From Polymyxa betae (taxonomy: Eukaryota; Endomyxa; Phytomyxea; Plasmodiophorida; Plasmodiophoridae), in NCBI GenBank assembly GCA_003693705.1, contig RBZT01000441.1, positions 1-64,000 of the forward strand: a stretch of 64,000 bases of DNA, given 5' to 3'. Positions 23,229 to 34,002 of the stretch are shown here, in pieces. Below the pieces are notes generated by a model. That model did no database searches. It worked only from the letters and a program-made list of their open reading frames with translations, and was not told the origin of the DNA. Position numbers and translations under genes: made by a program. Positions within the stretch are counted from its first letter, which is position 1. Every line of letters starts with the position of its first letter.

Positions 23229-23525
23229 ATGAAAGTTAGCAGAATTCACGAAAATACCCATCTGAAGACGACGCATCTTATTCCGAAAATGCATTATCAA
23301 TGGATGGAATCTAGCATAAAGCGCTTCAAACTTAAGGATCAAGATTGCATGAGATTACGATTTTCAAATGGTTCGATGAAAACATTTAGCACGATTGATG
23401 TGATATTAGGGGAGCATTATTATATCATTGCAAAGTCCGTGTACGGAGTCCGCTTGACAATCCCCTCGTTGATTCCTCTGTTAGAACGCCCTCGAGGTCC
23501 AGTCTTGCTGCTTCTAGGATCATGA
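23229..23525 (+). CDS. Possible 98-residue protein overlapping the L26 start
   Basis: An ATG at 23229 opens a 98-codon frame (MKVSRIHENTHLKTTH to [15 protein letters not shown]) whose TGA overlaps the L26 ATG as ATGA. No family is recognised. The sequence has mixed charged and hydrophobic strands (FKLKDQDCMRLRFSNGS) that look protein-like. It would leave no room for a separate L26 promoter, so it may be chance, or the L26 5' leader could lie inside it. Confidence 0.3.
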   Translation: MKVSRIHENTHLKTTHLIPKMHYQWMESSIKRFKLKDQDCMRLRFSNGSMKTFSTIDVILGEHYYIIAKSVYGVRLTIPSLIPLLERPRGPVLLLLGS

Positions 23526-24011
23526 AGTTCAACCCACGTGAGTTGCCGTCTTCGGATTAGATTCGTCTATGTTTTCTGACGCGATCTCGTAGTCGTCAGC
23601 TCTTCGCGCCGAAAGTCGCGCAAGGCCCATTTCGCCGCCCACTCTGAGGCCCGCCGTGTGATTATGTCGGCTCCTCTCTCCAAGGAGCTGCGTAAGAAGT
23701 ACAACGTTCGCTCGATGCCCATCCGAAAGGGCGACGAAGTGCAGGTTGCTCGTGGGTCGCTCAAGGCCCGCGAAGGCCCCATCGTCCAGGTCTATCGTAA
23801 GAAGTTCGTTGTCCATGTCAAGAACATCACCCGGGAGAAGGCTAACGGCCAGACCGTCTTCATCGGCGTCAACCCATCCAAGTGTGTTATCACTAAACTG
23901 GCATTGAACAAGGACCGCAAGGCTATCCTGGAGCGCAAGAACCGCGCTACTGCTGTTTCTAAGAAGGGCAAGTTCACTGAAGAGGATGTTGCCATGAAGT
24001 CTCTCGACTAA
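23522..24011 (+). CDS. RPL26: 60S ribosomal protein L26 (uL24)
   Basis: Component of the large ribosomal subunit near the exit tunnel. Exon 1 (23522-23537) encodes MKFNP and the first base of the next codon; a 55-nt intron (23538-23592, GTGAGT...CGTAG) leads to exon 2 with [19 protein letters not shown], then [31 protein letters not shown] (KOW motif), [31 protein letters not shown] and [11 protein letters not shown]. About 144 residues, normal for the family. The intron just after the first codons is common in ribosomal protein genes. Codon use is G/C-ending, suggesting high expression. Confidence 0.97.
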
Positions 24012-24302
24012 GCTTCTTGTCTTTCACTCTCTAAAAAATCACAATCTATTTCTATTTTTCCTGTCGATTGTTGTTTGCCCCAGAACTCTAGCGTCAGTTT
24101 CATCTGAATCGATACGCGTATTCTGTCGAAAACGTTTATAGATGCGTTTGAACATCTGATGGTTTCTTTCAGGCTCAGCGATCTTTGTTGAATGGATAAA
24201 GTTGTGTTTTATGTCTCTTCGTAAATTAGATCTATACCATCAAAACGCTTCTCACAGATTGTCACCAGATATACAGTGCATTCAAGTATGCAAAAACACT
24301 GT

Positions 24303-25852
24303 TCAATGTTGAGCGCTTATTCGTAACTGTAGCCGCTTTTGCGATTGATCGAGAAGTGAAGTTGAAGCAGACTTGCCGCTAACCCAATCGGTGTTTAGAA
24401 ACGCTTCAATACTCATTCGTGCATTTGGGTCGCTCTTCAGCAAGTGGGAGATGATGGTTTTTGCTAAACAATAACGTCGTCAGCTTCCATGATCACCAAA
24501 TACATAAACGGAACCCACCCTCCTGAGAAATTTTTTGCCATTCAGGCTCAGTGAAATCGAAACGCCCTTTACAGATATTGTCAATCAAGATTGGCTCTGT
24601 GGCGTCTCCGTATACATCAAATGCTGAACAAAGGAATAAGTTCAGCATCAAACGAATCAGCCAACGCGTTACGATGATATCCTGCAAGCATGATAAACAT
24701 GAGGACACCCAGGGCCCAGTTATCAACTTTCTCTGTATATGGCTTGCGACTAAACACCTGCCATCTTTCGTCAATTTTCTGATAACGAAAACAGATACAG
24801 AAGCAAATTACCTCAGGGGCACAGTACGCCCACGTTCCAATAACGGTGCTCATCATACCCTGAGGGGTACTCACGAACTTCGATAAACCGAAATCGACAA
24901 CTTTTAAAGGAGAATCTGGATCTTTGGTCTTTAATAGCAGATTCTCAGGTTTAAGGTCCCTAAACCCAAAGTTGTTCATAGATTTCCATTAATTTGTATG
25001 AACAAAAGAACCTATGAGCGATTTTGTTATTGTGCATATGTTGTATTGCTGATGCCAATTGACGAAGGAGTTCAGCTGCTCTGGCTTCACTATAGCTGCC
25101 TTCCGATACGATTCGAGTAAACAGATCGCCACCTCGACAATACTCCATAACGATGTAAAACCCATTGCCATCCTCAAAAAAGTCGTGCAGCTGTACGACA
25201 TTTGGATGCATCCCAACCTAACAAATATTTCATTGTCATGATTGCAACGATTATCGAGGTGAGACCTTCTGAAGTTGCCGAATCTCATCTTGTACAATCA
25301 TGTAGCTTTTAACAGCAGATTTCGTCACGTATTTCATTGCAAAATCTGAACGTGCGTTGTCATTAAACGATGCAAAATCATTGACGTCTGCTAACCTTGT
25401 CCTGAGGCTTTCTCTCTACAAACACGAACGATCCCGAAGCAGCCACGGCCGAGTTCCCGTCCAACTTCATATCGATCTTCGACACGACGAGATTCCACCG
25501 GTATGGGTGGCTCTGGAGCATTGGCGGCCCCCAGCAGAGAGCTGGCAGGCACCTTTGGCGCTGCATCTTTCTTGGGAGTTGGAGGAGGACTCTCCTTGGG
25601 AGGCTCATCCACTTGAACAATGATTTTATTCATGGTGATCGCCTCATTCTCACGATTTACAGGCCTTGATATTGGCTCGCCTGGTTCAATAACAGGTTTC
25701 GGGATAGGTTGGGTGTTTTGTTGCTGCTTCTGACCAGGCTGAGGTACCTGGTCCGGCTGGATGTGGCCTTGCTGTCCGGTCTGGTCAGGCTGATGCTGCT
25801 GGTTCTGTTGTAGATCATCAGGCTTGGATCCAGCAGAGCAGCAGCTACCCAT
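24303..25852 (-). CDS. Dual-acylated CaMK/CDPK-like Ser/Thr kinase without EF-hands
   Basis: ATG 25852 gives MGSCCSAGSKPDDLQQ: Gly2 for N-myristoylation with Cys4/Cys5 for palmitoylation, so membrane attachment is likely. A Gln/Pro-rich linker of about 90 residues precedes the kinase: glycine loop GRELGRGCFGIVRVC, FYIVMEYCRGGDLFTRI, HRDLKPENLLL (split by intron 24960-25011), DFGLSKF, GTWAYCAPEV, WALGVLMFIMLAGYHPF and LLKSDPNARMSIEAFLNTDWV. This is the CaMK group, closest to CDPK-type kinases, but the protein stops about 30 residues after subdomain XI (RLQLRISAQH, TGA at 24303), leaving no room for a calmodulin-like domain. Several introns of about 50 nt are present. Confidence 0.85.
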
Positions 25853-26959
25853 ACTTTGATCGGATCCTGCTGCTGCGATTCTGGCGTGTGCCTCTCAGAT
25901 CGTCAGAAAGCTATGATTTCGCTAAAAACCCTTGCTGCATGTAGAGCATACATGGTACTTGTGCTCAGGTATGGGTTTCAGGGTCTTAACCCAGGTGATA
26001 GAAGTCTCGCAACGAAACCCACCAATATCGATAAACGAATAAATCACGCCGAAGTCAGTTATTTTCTGAATCACAACGATATCAGTATAAGCGAAAACCG
26101 CCAATTTGGAAAAATATAACGCAGGAAGGATGAAGGCGAATACCATCACTCGTCTAGCTTACTTTGACAGGAAGCGCGATTACAGAGGCTGTTTGGGTTT
26201 CGGCCAACAAGCAGATCGTATCTGCTTTTATATTTCAAGATGCCATCAGAGAAAGTTCCATCAGACCTACAGAACATCTAGCAGCTATCAGGATCAGATT
26301 TCGAGATAGCACTCTAAGCCAGAAGCCATCAATTACGATGCTTCATTGTGAGTAACAAACACGATCGAGTCACTGAGAGTCGCCACTCTGTGCACAAACA
26401 ATCAATATCAAATTATTGTGGCCGAACTCGCCCTGCTGTTTGCACGGTCTCGAAACAAATCTGCTTCTATCCACGACCAAACAATCTGAACCTTGGAAAA
26501 CCTCAATACCTCGACAATATGGCCAAAGGCGGTATCTAATATTCCATGATGTTGACAAATGTCATAACATCGGATCTCACAAGCATCCCATACCATATAC
26601 AGTCACAAAAGGAACAGAAATTTGATACTATCACATCTGAATTTTGGGTTGCTTGTTATCTCTGTATTTCAAGTTTCAGCTGAAAGCTGTGGCAACCAAG
26701 ATGGCTTCATGGGATATTGATTGCGAGAAATCATTGAATGAGGACTGTCGTGTAATGCTTCCTTCAATAGAAACTGCTTCTTTTCATAATAAATGGCTTG
26801 TGTTCTATGTTACGCGCACTGTACCCCAACTGGTACCAAGGGGTCGCTTCGATTCGTCATTCTAATCTCGCCGGCGTTGTGTTCGTGTCGCTCGCTGTTT
26901 CGAGTTCGTTCACTCTCCCAGTTAATTAGATCGTCTTGTGTCATCACCGTTCTATCACC
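25853..26959. other. Long intergenic spacer upstream of alpha-tubulin
   Basis: About 1.1 kb between two divergent genes (the kinase and alpha-tubulin). Open frames here are short and unlike known proteins. It should contain both promoters. The last 80 bases before the tubulin ATG are pyrimidine- and GC-richer and probably are its 5' leader. Confidence 0.55.
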
Positions 26960-28318
26960 ATGCGTGAGTGTATCACTATCCATATCGGCCAAGCTGGAGT
27001 CCAGACTGGTAATGCCTGCTGGGAGCTCTTCTGCCTCGAACATGGTATCCAACCTGATGGTCAGATGCCATCTGACAAGACCATTGGAGGAGGTGATGAC
27101 TCCTTCAACACCTTCTTCTCAGAAACTGGTGCCGGCAAGCACGTTCCTCGTACTGTCATGGTCGATCTAGAACCCACCGTCGTCGATGAAGTTCGAACTG
27201 GAACCTACCGGCAGCTATTCCATCCTGAGCAGTTGATTTCGGGTAAGGAAGATGCCGCCAACAACTACGCTCGTGGTCACTACACCATTGGCAAGGAAGT
27301 TATCGACCTCGTCCTGGATCGTCTTCGTAAGCTGGCTGACAACTGCACCGGACTTCAAGGTTTCATGATCTTCCACGCCTTCGGTGGTGGTACCGGCTCC
27401 GGTTTCGGTTCTCTGCTGCTGGAACGCCTTTCGGTCGATTACGGCAAGAAATCCAAGATTGAATTCGCTGTGTACCCGTCTCCTCAGATTTCTACCGCTG
27501 TTGTTGAGCCATACAACTCGGTCTTATGTGCTCATGCTATGATGGAACATTCCGATGTTGCCTTCATGGTCGACAATGAAGCCCTGTACGACATTTGCCG
27601 GCGCAACCTCGGTATCGAGCGTCCAACCTACACCAACCTGAACCGTTTGATCGCTCAGTGCATTTCCTCGGTTACTGCCTCTCTGCGATTCGACGGTGCC
27701 CTCAATGTCGATTTGACCGAATTCCAGACCAACTTGGTGCCTTACCCGCGTATCCATTTCCCACTCTGCGCTCTGGCTCCTGTGATCAGCGCTGAGATCG
27801 CCTATCACGAGCAGCTCTCCGTTGCTGAAATTACGAATTCTGTTTTCGAACCTGCCAATCAGATGGTCAAATGTGATCCTCGTCATGGAAAGTACATGGC
27901 TTGCTGTATGATGTACCGAGGTGATGTCGTCCCGAAAGATGTCAATGCTGCCATCGGCACTGTCAAGACAAAACGTACGATCCGATTCGTAGACTGGTGC
28001 CCAACTGGTTTCAAAGTCGGTATCAATTATCAACCACCAACGGTGGTTCCTGGTGGAGATCTTGCCAAGGTTCAGCGATCAGTTCTGATGATCTCTAACA
28101 CAACTGCTATAGCCGAAGTTATGGGACGTATGGACCACAAATTCGACTTGATGTACGCCAAGCGAGCCTTCGTCCACTGGTATGTTGGTGAAGGTATGGA
28201 AGAAGGTGAATTCTCGGAAGCTCGGGAAGATTTGGCCGCCATGGAGAAGGACTACGAGGAGGTCGCACAAGAAAGTGCAGATGACGATGCTGAAGGTGAC
28301 GAGGGCGACGAATACTAA
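26960..28318 (+). CDS. TUBA: Alpha-tubulin
   Basis: Intronless, 452 residues, ATG 26960 within CACCATGCGTGAG. Microtubule subunit; its N-terminal MREC is the tetrapeptide read by the tubulin autoregulation machinery. GTP-binding tubulin signature [10 protein letters not shown] is present, Lys40 is conserved within [10 protein letters not shown] (the acetylation site of flagellar microtubules), and the acidic tail ends GDEGDEY with a C-terminal Tyr available for detyrosination. Catalytic Glu region [13 protein letters not shown] is intact. No stop, frameshift or unusual insertion. Codons are strongly C/G-ending, as for L26. Confidence 0.99.
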   Translation: MRECITIHIGQAGVQTGNACWELFCLEHGIQPDGQMPSDKTIGGGDDSFNTFFSETGAGKHVPRTVMVDLEPTVVDEVRTGTYRQLFHPEQLISGKEDAANNYARGHYTIGKEVIDLVLDRLRKLADNCTGLQGFMIFHAFGGGTGSGFGSLLLERLSVDYGKKSKIEFAVYPSPQISTAVVEPYNSVLCAHAMMEHSDVAFMVDNEALYDICRRNLGIERPTYTNLNRLIAQCISSVTASLRFDGALNVDLTEFQTNLVPYPRIHFPLCALAPVISAEIAYHEQLSVAEITNSVFEPANQMVKCDPRHGKYMACCMMYRGDVVPKDVNAAIGTVKTKRTIRFVDWCPTGFKVGINYQPPTVVPGGDLAKVQRSVLMISNTTAIAEVMGRMDHKFDLMYAKRAFVHWYVGEGMEEGEFSEAREDLAAMEKDYEEVAQESADDDAEGDEGDEY

Positions 28319-28774
28319 ATTGCCCTGTATTGCTGCATCTATCAGTGTCTGAAACTCAGTAAATAACTCATTGCATGCGTTCTAAATCCTGATTTGATTG
28401 CTCTGCGTTTGACGCGATCTCTGACCAGTTTTCCTCATTTGAGGAACTCCGCTTTTGCATTTCACAAATATTTCTGGAATGCTCAGTCACAGGATTCGTA
28501 TTGAAAGTCTCTCTGATATGTTGATTGTTTCTATGTTGAGCAGAATATCCCGATGGACTTCATGCAGTAGTAGAAGCTGATCTGCTCTGATCAATAAACC
28601 ACACATCTCCGTAATCTGTATTGCGTTGATGTTCGCCTAACTGAATCCAGTCTGACACGTTTCCCGAATATTCCCCGTTGATATCTGTTAGGTCTCATCA
28701 TCATGGTCTACAAAGTCAGATCTGTAACTAACTAGTGGATCGGATCTCAAACGGAGTACGTACGATATTCCGTT
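28319..28774. other. Intergenic spacer, nothing recognised
   Basis: 456 bases between alpha-tubulin and the acyltransferase gene. It should contain the tubulin 3' UTR and the next promoter. No repeat or conserved frame is seen. Confidence 0.55.
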
Positions 28775-30497
28775 ATGTCGGCCACGACGCTGGACCATGC
28801 CCATGATATCATCGAGCATCAGCAGAAAGAGCTCGTTCAGCTGAGGTCGAGATGTGAGTTGCTCGAGTCGAAGCTGCTTCACCTGGCACCCGATCTGTTG
28901 CCTGGTGATGAGCCTCGTCTTCCACATCGCGAGTTTCTAGCTCGAGAGAGCGTCCTTGGTAGCCATGATCAGGACGCCAGCGCTACGATTCGTCTCGTAT
29001 CTCTAGCCACGGGTAGCTTGATCTTGGTCGACATTCTTCGGGATCCGCATGGAATCGTCTTTGAAAAGCTGTTCTCATTGCTGGTCTGGGGTCTTCGACC
29101 ATTGCCGATTGTGGCTGTAATATGGGCTATGCTGTTCTTCACCTCACTTATTGTCGTCCCTTTGTTCCTTTTATGGAATTCGTCACGTATCAGCTCCAGA
29201 ATACATGTTGCCGGCTACATACTTAGTCAGCTAGCAATATGGTTCATAGGCAGCACTTCGACAATTTCAATAAGATTCCCACCATCATGCGCTATTATCA
29301 TCATGGCTGAGGTCGGCTCGTCCATCCGAATTGCTAAGGCATGCTGAGTGACCACCAGACAGCCAGGCTTTCTATGAAGATGCATGCGTTTACTGTCGAG
29401 ACGCGCCGATATGCTTTAGAACCTCCTGGAACCAAAAGGCACAAAGATCTGCACATCGAGTTGCTCTCAAATGAAACTGGAGTGCTCAAGCATTACATCT
29501 ATTTTTTGTTCGCTCCAACTTTAATTTACAGGTATCTCTTTCAAAGCTTCAGCAAACAGCATAAGTTGTAATCTGCCAAACAGGAATCAATATCCTCAAA
29601 CTGCTAGAACTAATTGGTTCCGAGTGTTAGGATATGGTCTGTACACATTTATCGGAATCGTCGTAACCGGCTATATTTTCTGCTCATCGTTTTTACAAGA
29701 ACCAAGCTGGGATTCGTGGTCGTCCATTCTGATCCAGATTCTGTCTGCAATGATTCCTGGAATGGCGCTGATGCTGCTCGCTTTCTTCGCTATTCTTCAT
29801 AGTTGGTTCAACGCTTTCGCTGAAGTAATTGACAGCAAACTAGATTATACAAATCACTGACTTGTCTTATTTAGGTCTTGAGATTTGCAGACAGGCAGTT
29901 TTATCTAAGGTGACAATTGCTTGGATCTGGATGCTTTTAATGAACTGATTTTAAGATGGTGGACGGCCCGCTCTTATTCTTCCTACTACAGACGGTGGAA
30001 TAAAGTAAGATTCGATGTACAGAAAACGTGTTGGCATCTCAATTGGTGAAGGTGGTGGGCGACTGGATCCATGCCTACGTCTATTCAGGCCTAAAACATA
30101 TTGGATTTGGGCCTGGGCAAGCTACCGTCACGTCCATTCTATTATCAGCTGTTGTTCATGAGTACATTATCGCTACAACGTTGGGTTTCTTCTATCCAGT
30201 CATGTTTGTACTGTTTGCTGGTTTCGGTATGTTCTTTCTGTTCATGACGCGCATCATCAGAAAACAATCGGATGGATGGAATTGGTATGATGGATGAAGT
30301 AGACAATGCTTGCAATCTGTTTGAATTGATCATTTCTTAGGTTCCTGTGGTCCACATTGTTTTTCGGGAATGGCATTCTGCTTTCGCTTTATTCAACAGA
30401 ATACATAGCTCGAACTGAGCACGTTGTGCAGCAATATCCCATCGATCGAGCTTCATGGGTTCCATATTCCTGGCAAATCTTCAAACTGAGGAGATAA
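28775..30497 (+). CDS. SOAT: Sterol O-acyltransferase (MBOAT, ACAT/SOAT type)
   Basis: ER membrane enzyme that esterifies sterols with acyl-CoA. ATG 28775 begins a soluble coiled N-terminus (HDIIEHQQKELVQLRSR) followed by multiple membrane helices. Introns of about 50 nt and shorter split the gene. Diagnostic pieces in order: YFLFAPTLIYR joined to NQYPQTARTNWF, FFAILHSWFNAFAEVLRFADRQFY, the DWW of the FYxDWW motif with RSYSSYYRRWN, the catalytic His in LLSAVVHEYIIA, FFYPVMFVLF, and LFFGNGILLSLYSTEYIAR. The C-terminus WVPYSWQIFKLRR matches SOAT ends. The FAPTLIYR and HSWFNAFAE blocks favour SOAT over DGAT1, which shares the fold. Confidence 0.88.
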
Positions 30498-30682
30498 CAA
30501 GTTCCTAAAATAAAATACGAGAAACTGTTCAGGGCTCCGATGAATTGATCTGACTGGATTCATAAATGCTCTCCACGTTTTGATCTTAAATCCATCCAAT
30601 CTATAGACGTAGCGCTTCAAGCGGATAGAATATTGTTAACTGTATGGGAACAGGGAAGAGAGAGAGGAATTCATGATTCGAA

Positions 30683-31178
30683 TCAGAAAGATTCATCATG
30701 CAGATCGAAGTCAATCTCGGTGACAATCGCGTTGATGTCGTCCACTATCTCGGCTAAATCACGACGTAACTGCAAATCTTGCTGCTGTAATGCGAGGTCT
30801 TGGGGCGATTCATGCTTGCATTTCCATCGGACCATAATCCTCTTTACAGTCTTCAACAGAAATCAGCACAGATCAAGATGAAATCGCCCATACCAATTCT
30901 AGTTTCTGACGTTCGAAATTCTGCAGCTGTTGTAGTCTTTCAACCCAATCTTTTGGCTCTTTCCACGACTTGAGCAGGTCGATCTGCCTGATAACTAGCA
31001 GGCTAGCCTGCTGGAGATCATCCTGGGCCGCAGAGCACGAACGGGCATAGTCGGGTTCGGTAGACGGATCCCGAAGGTATTGTTGAAAGGATTGCTCCCA
31101 ACTAGCATAGGCAAGAGCTCGTTTAGTCTGGGCCTGCTTTACATTCAATAAAGCTTCTGAATGATAACACGAGGCCAT
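30683..31178 (-). CDS. REX1-B domain protein (DNA-repair associated)
   Basis: Two exons: ATG 31178 to the donor after QKLELV, a 43-nt-scale intron, then TVKRIMVRWKCKHESPQ to TGA at 30683; about 150 residues, all helical. The blocks AYASWEQSFQQYL, IRQIDLLKSW and LQQLQNFERQKLEL match the REX1-B family (C19orf60/REX1BD), first linked to DNA repair in Chlamydomonas. No catalytic residues are expected. Assignment rests on the spacing of these blocks and is moderate; a generic coiled-coil protein is the alternative. Confidence 0.5.
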
Positions 31179-31443
31179 GATAACTGCGCTGCTCTCTACT
31201 AAAAGTTTCCCTTATTGGAGCATGTTTTTAATTTGTGAAAAACCGGCGTTAAAAATAGAGCCGCTATGTGGTACCTGATAGAGTGAATTGTCTCTCTCAT
31301 ACATGCATGTTAGATACACATAACAGTGGTCATTAGATATCTGTTTAATGTATCCAACTGACAATACATCTCGTCTCCTGGATTCCGTTTGATACTGGAT
31401 CTTAGCCTAGATCGAGGGTATCTGTACTAGCTAGGCTGTTTGT

Positions 31444-31956
31444 ATGCCCATGGCGTCCGCTAAGACAGATGTGAAAACAGATCTGGACCTTCCAATTCCC
31501 GATAACCTCGCCTCGATGACGAAGACCAAACGGCATGCTCTATACAAATTCTATGCAGACAACGGCCGCTTCTTTACCGTTGAATACAGCTCCAGTAATC
31601 GAAGCAAATGTCGAGCATGCAAACGCATCATCGCGAAAGGCGACCTACGATTTCGTCATATTGTTTGTGGGCAGAAATGTTTCCAGCATAAATCTGGTCG
31701 TGGAATTGATACGTGTGGTCGTTGGCATATTGCATGCATGATCGAAACGCAAGCTAAACATCCTGATTGGTTCCTCCATACAAATTCTGCTTGGCAACCC
31801 ATTCAGTCGCTGGACCAGGTTCTGGGAAGCAAAGCTCTGAGCCAATCGGATCGTGATTCGCTATCCAGGCAGTTGGAGGAAGGTTCTGATGAACTCGTCA
31901 AAGTTGAACGAGACAGCTCCATCGACAACGAGACATTGCTTGAACTAAACAAATAA
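31444..31956 (+). CDS. Stand-alone PARP-type zinc finger protein
   Basis: Intronless, 170 residues. Residues 40-105 form a PARP-type zinc finger: F.VEYSSSNRSKCRACKRII with CRAC as the first metal pair, RFRHIV in the middle and WHIACM as the His/Cys pair. This module binds DNA nicks and ends in PARP1 and DNA ligase III. Here there is no PARP catalytic, WGR or ligase domain; the rest is a short acidic C-terminus (VERDSSIDNETLLELNK). It may be a nick sensor or transcriptional cofactor. The REX1-B gene starts 265 bases away in divergent orientation. Confidence 0.8.
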   Translation: MPMASAKTDVKTDLDLPIPDNLASMTKTKRHALYKFYADNGRFFTVEYSSSNRSKCRACKRIIAKGDLRFRHIVCGQKCFQHKSGRGIDTCGRWHIACMIETQAKHPDWFLHTNSAWQPIQSLDQVLGSKALSQSDRDSLSRQLEEGSDELVKVERDSSIDNETLLELNK

Positions 31957-32238
31957 CTTGTGGTGTCTGGATGGAGAGCAGAAACAGTTTATTGAAGCCT
32001 CTTTGAGATTGTCCAAGATGCATAACGGAACATTTTTTACAATGCGATATCAGATCATTCTTCGTCAGGATCTTCGAGATCTGATAACATGCTCACGCGA
32101 TTGCCAACCACGAACTCCTTTCATGTATAATCACGGCTGGTTGGCAAACATGATTGGGGCTGTATCGTGCCCGATACTGAACATGCCTTCAAATGGATGA
32201 GCGACGATCACCATCGCGCGTGTCGTCGCCTTCGCGTA

Positions 32239-33200
32239 TCATAGTTTGAACACAGAATTTATGAAATCCAGCTCATCTTGTAGACTTGATCTGTACAGCA
32301 CCAGGCTCGCTTCGCTCCGTCCTTATTCTTGGTTGTATCCGAGGCGAAAGCGAAAAGCAGCATCTTTTTTAACGAAATTGGTCTCAACCAACACAAACTC
32401 CCCTGAGTCAGAAATCTCGCGATGTTGTCTTGGATCAGTACGACCCGGGATGATGGCTGTTGTGTGCTCGGGCGTATTTCAGCCATGGCCGGCCACGCCG
32501 AATTTCATCTCGATCCATGCAAAAGGAACGCCGTTGCCCAAGAATGGAGTTTTGAGATTGCATCCATTGAAGAGCTGTCCATCAGGATCATACCCTTTGA
32601 CCTTTCGATCGTAGACGTTTTGAGATGGTCGTACTAACCCAATCCAGCAAGTTCAGGCGCGAAATTCCCGCTGGAATGAGTTCAACACCTAAGCTAGGAT
32701 CTTCAACCATCTCGGTTCATTCTCCTTCAAAACTGTAGACGAGCGTCGCCTCTATCAGTCGTGACCGAAGATCATGAGAGGGTATCATCATATATAGTCT
32801 TGGGCTAGTTTCGAATCTCCCATCTGCAAAGCGAGACTGACTCGATCCGAAAAACAGTTATTCATTCACCTGATGACGTCTTTCGTTTATGTCTGCAGAT
32901 GCATGATCATCACAATAGGTGAAATATCAATCCACTGAAAATTAACGGTGGGGGAATCCTGTCGGTATTTTGACCTTCCCAAAGAAAGATGTTTTTTAAA
33001 TTCCAGATCAAAATCCCAAAATTTCGCCCTCCTTATCCACCCATACACGAAATTCAAATAAACCACCCATCAGTTCATCAATATTCATGCTGGGCAAACG
33101 AGAAAGCTCATCGACGATGAAGAATCACTTTCCAATACGATCAGATCTTCCTGTGTTTGTTTGCAACAACAGGCCAAAAAACTGGACAGAAATCACTATG
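32239..33200 (-). pseudogene. Unidentified gene on the minus strand, possibly decaying
   Basis: Protein-like pieces lie in one direction: FIVDELSRLPSMNIDELMGG, ETSPRLYMMIPSHDLRSRL, VELIPAGISRLNLLDW, GYDPDGQLFNGCNLKTPFL, FAWIEMKFGVAGH, FVLVETNFVKKDAAFRFRL and LVLYRSSLQDELDFINSVF. Joining them needs introns of only 37-46 nt or frame changes, and the last two pieces are separated by an in-frame TAA (32323-32325) with no nearby donor. At 32600-32620 a near tandem duplication (AAAGGTCAAAGG) shifts the frame. I cannot name the family. Either this is a degraded gene or it is spliced unusually. The remainder of 31957-33275 shows nothing else. Confidence 0.4.
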
Positions 33201-33275
33201 TCGAAGGAACTCTGCAGAAAAAAGTTCCGAGAATGAGGTGATTGTTGTATAGGAGACAATGATCTATATAGTGTG

Positions 33276-33974
33276 ATGCAGCAGAAGGATGGATCTCAGG
33301 CTACCCTCACTGCTGTCGTGTCGTCTCTTCGCCATGGTCTATCTCGTCTCGAGGCGGCTGTCGACTCCCTGGATCTGTCTCTCTGCAACGCGCTCGATTC
33401 GCTTCTCGACCCCGGGTTGCCCTTCATCTCGGCATCGGCTCCTGAGCGAAAGCCCAGCCCGCCTCCGAAACCGCCCAAATCCCAGACCCAGCTGCAACAG
33501 AAATCGCTGTTCGAATCGCTCAAACAGATTCTGATCAAGATCCCGTCTCCATACCAGAACGTCGAATCGATTTACGATGAGATTCGCGCCTTCGTCTGTA
33601 TCTGTATGATTCAGATCTCGGATATCACACCGACCTCGATCTTAAACGATAATCTCTTTCCATATCTGATCGCTGCACATCGTCTTCAGCCATCACTTCG
33701 GGATCAGATCTGGCTGCAAATGAAATACATCACGGGCTGTACCGAACCCGATATCAAACGTGTCTTCAAACGCATGATCGACAATCACCATCGCGGGTTC
33801 AAGCGGAAGCCTCCAAGCATCGATTCGGTCCCGATCTCGATGCGCCCGTTAATGCGAGTGATCGGCGCCGATCGACACGATAACTGTTTGAATCTGCTCG
33901 ATGCTGATAACGATCTCGATTTAACGCTGCGTCTAAAGCGGCCCAGATTGTCGCCATCGTTTCCTCTCATTTAA
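33276..33974 (+). CDS. Hypothetical protein, 232 residues
   Basis: Single exon from ATG 33276. The N-terminus is helical (VVSSLRHGLSRLEAAVDSL), followed by a Pro/Lys linker (SAPERKPSPPPKPPKS), then a helical domain including LFESLKQILIKIPSPYQNVE, IRAFVCICMIQISDI and IKRVFKRMIDNHHRGFKRK. The tail is basic (LRLKRPRLSPSF), a possible nuclear signal. No known family is recognised. A long intact frame with even codon use and close spacing to its neighbours supports a real gene. Confidence 0.6.
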   Translation: MQQKDGSQATLTAVVSSLRHGLSRLEAAVDSLDLSLCNALDSLLDPGLPFISASAPERKPSPPPKPPKSQTQLQQKSLFESLKQILIKIPSPYQNVESIYDEIRAFVCICMIQISDITPTSILNDNLFPYLIAAHRLQPSLRDQIWLQMKYITGCTEPDIKRVFKRMIDNHHRGFKRKPPSIDSVPISMRPLMRVIGADRHDNCLNLLDADNDLDLTLRLKRPRLSPSFPLI

Positions 33975-34002
33975 CGCTGATCAATGTCTGCTGGCTCTGA
34001 TC

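Noticed and set aside
23529-23816. 95-codon minus-strand frame over L26
   Set aside because: Antisense of well-conserved L26 coding sequence.
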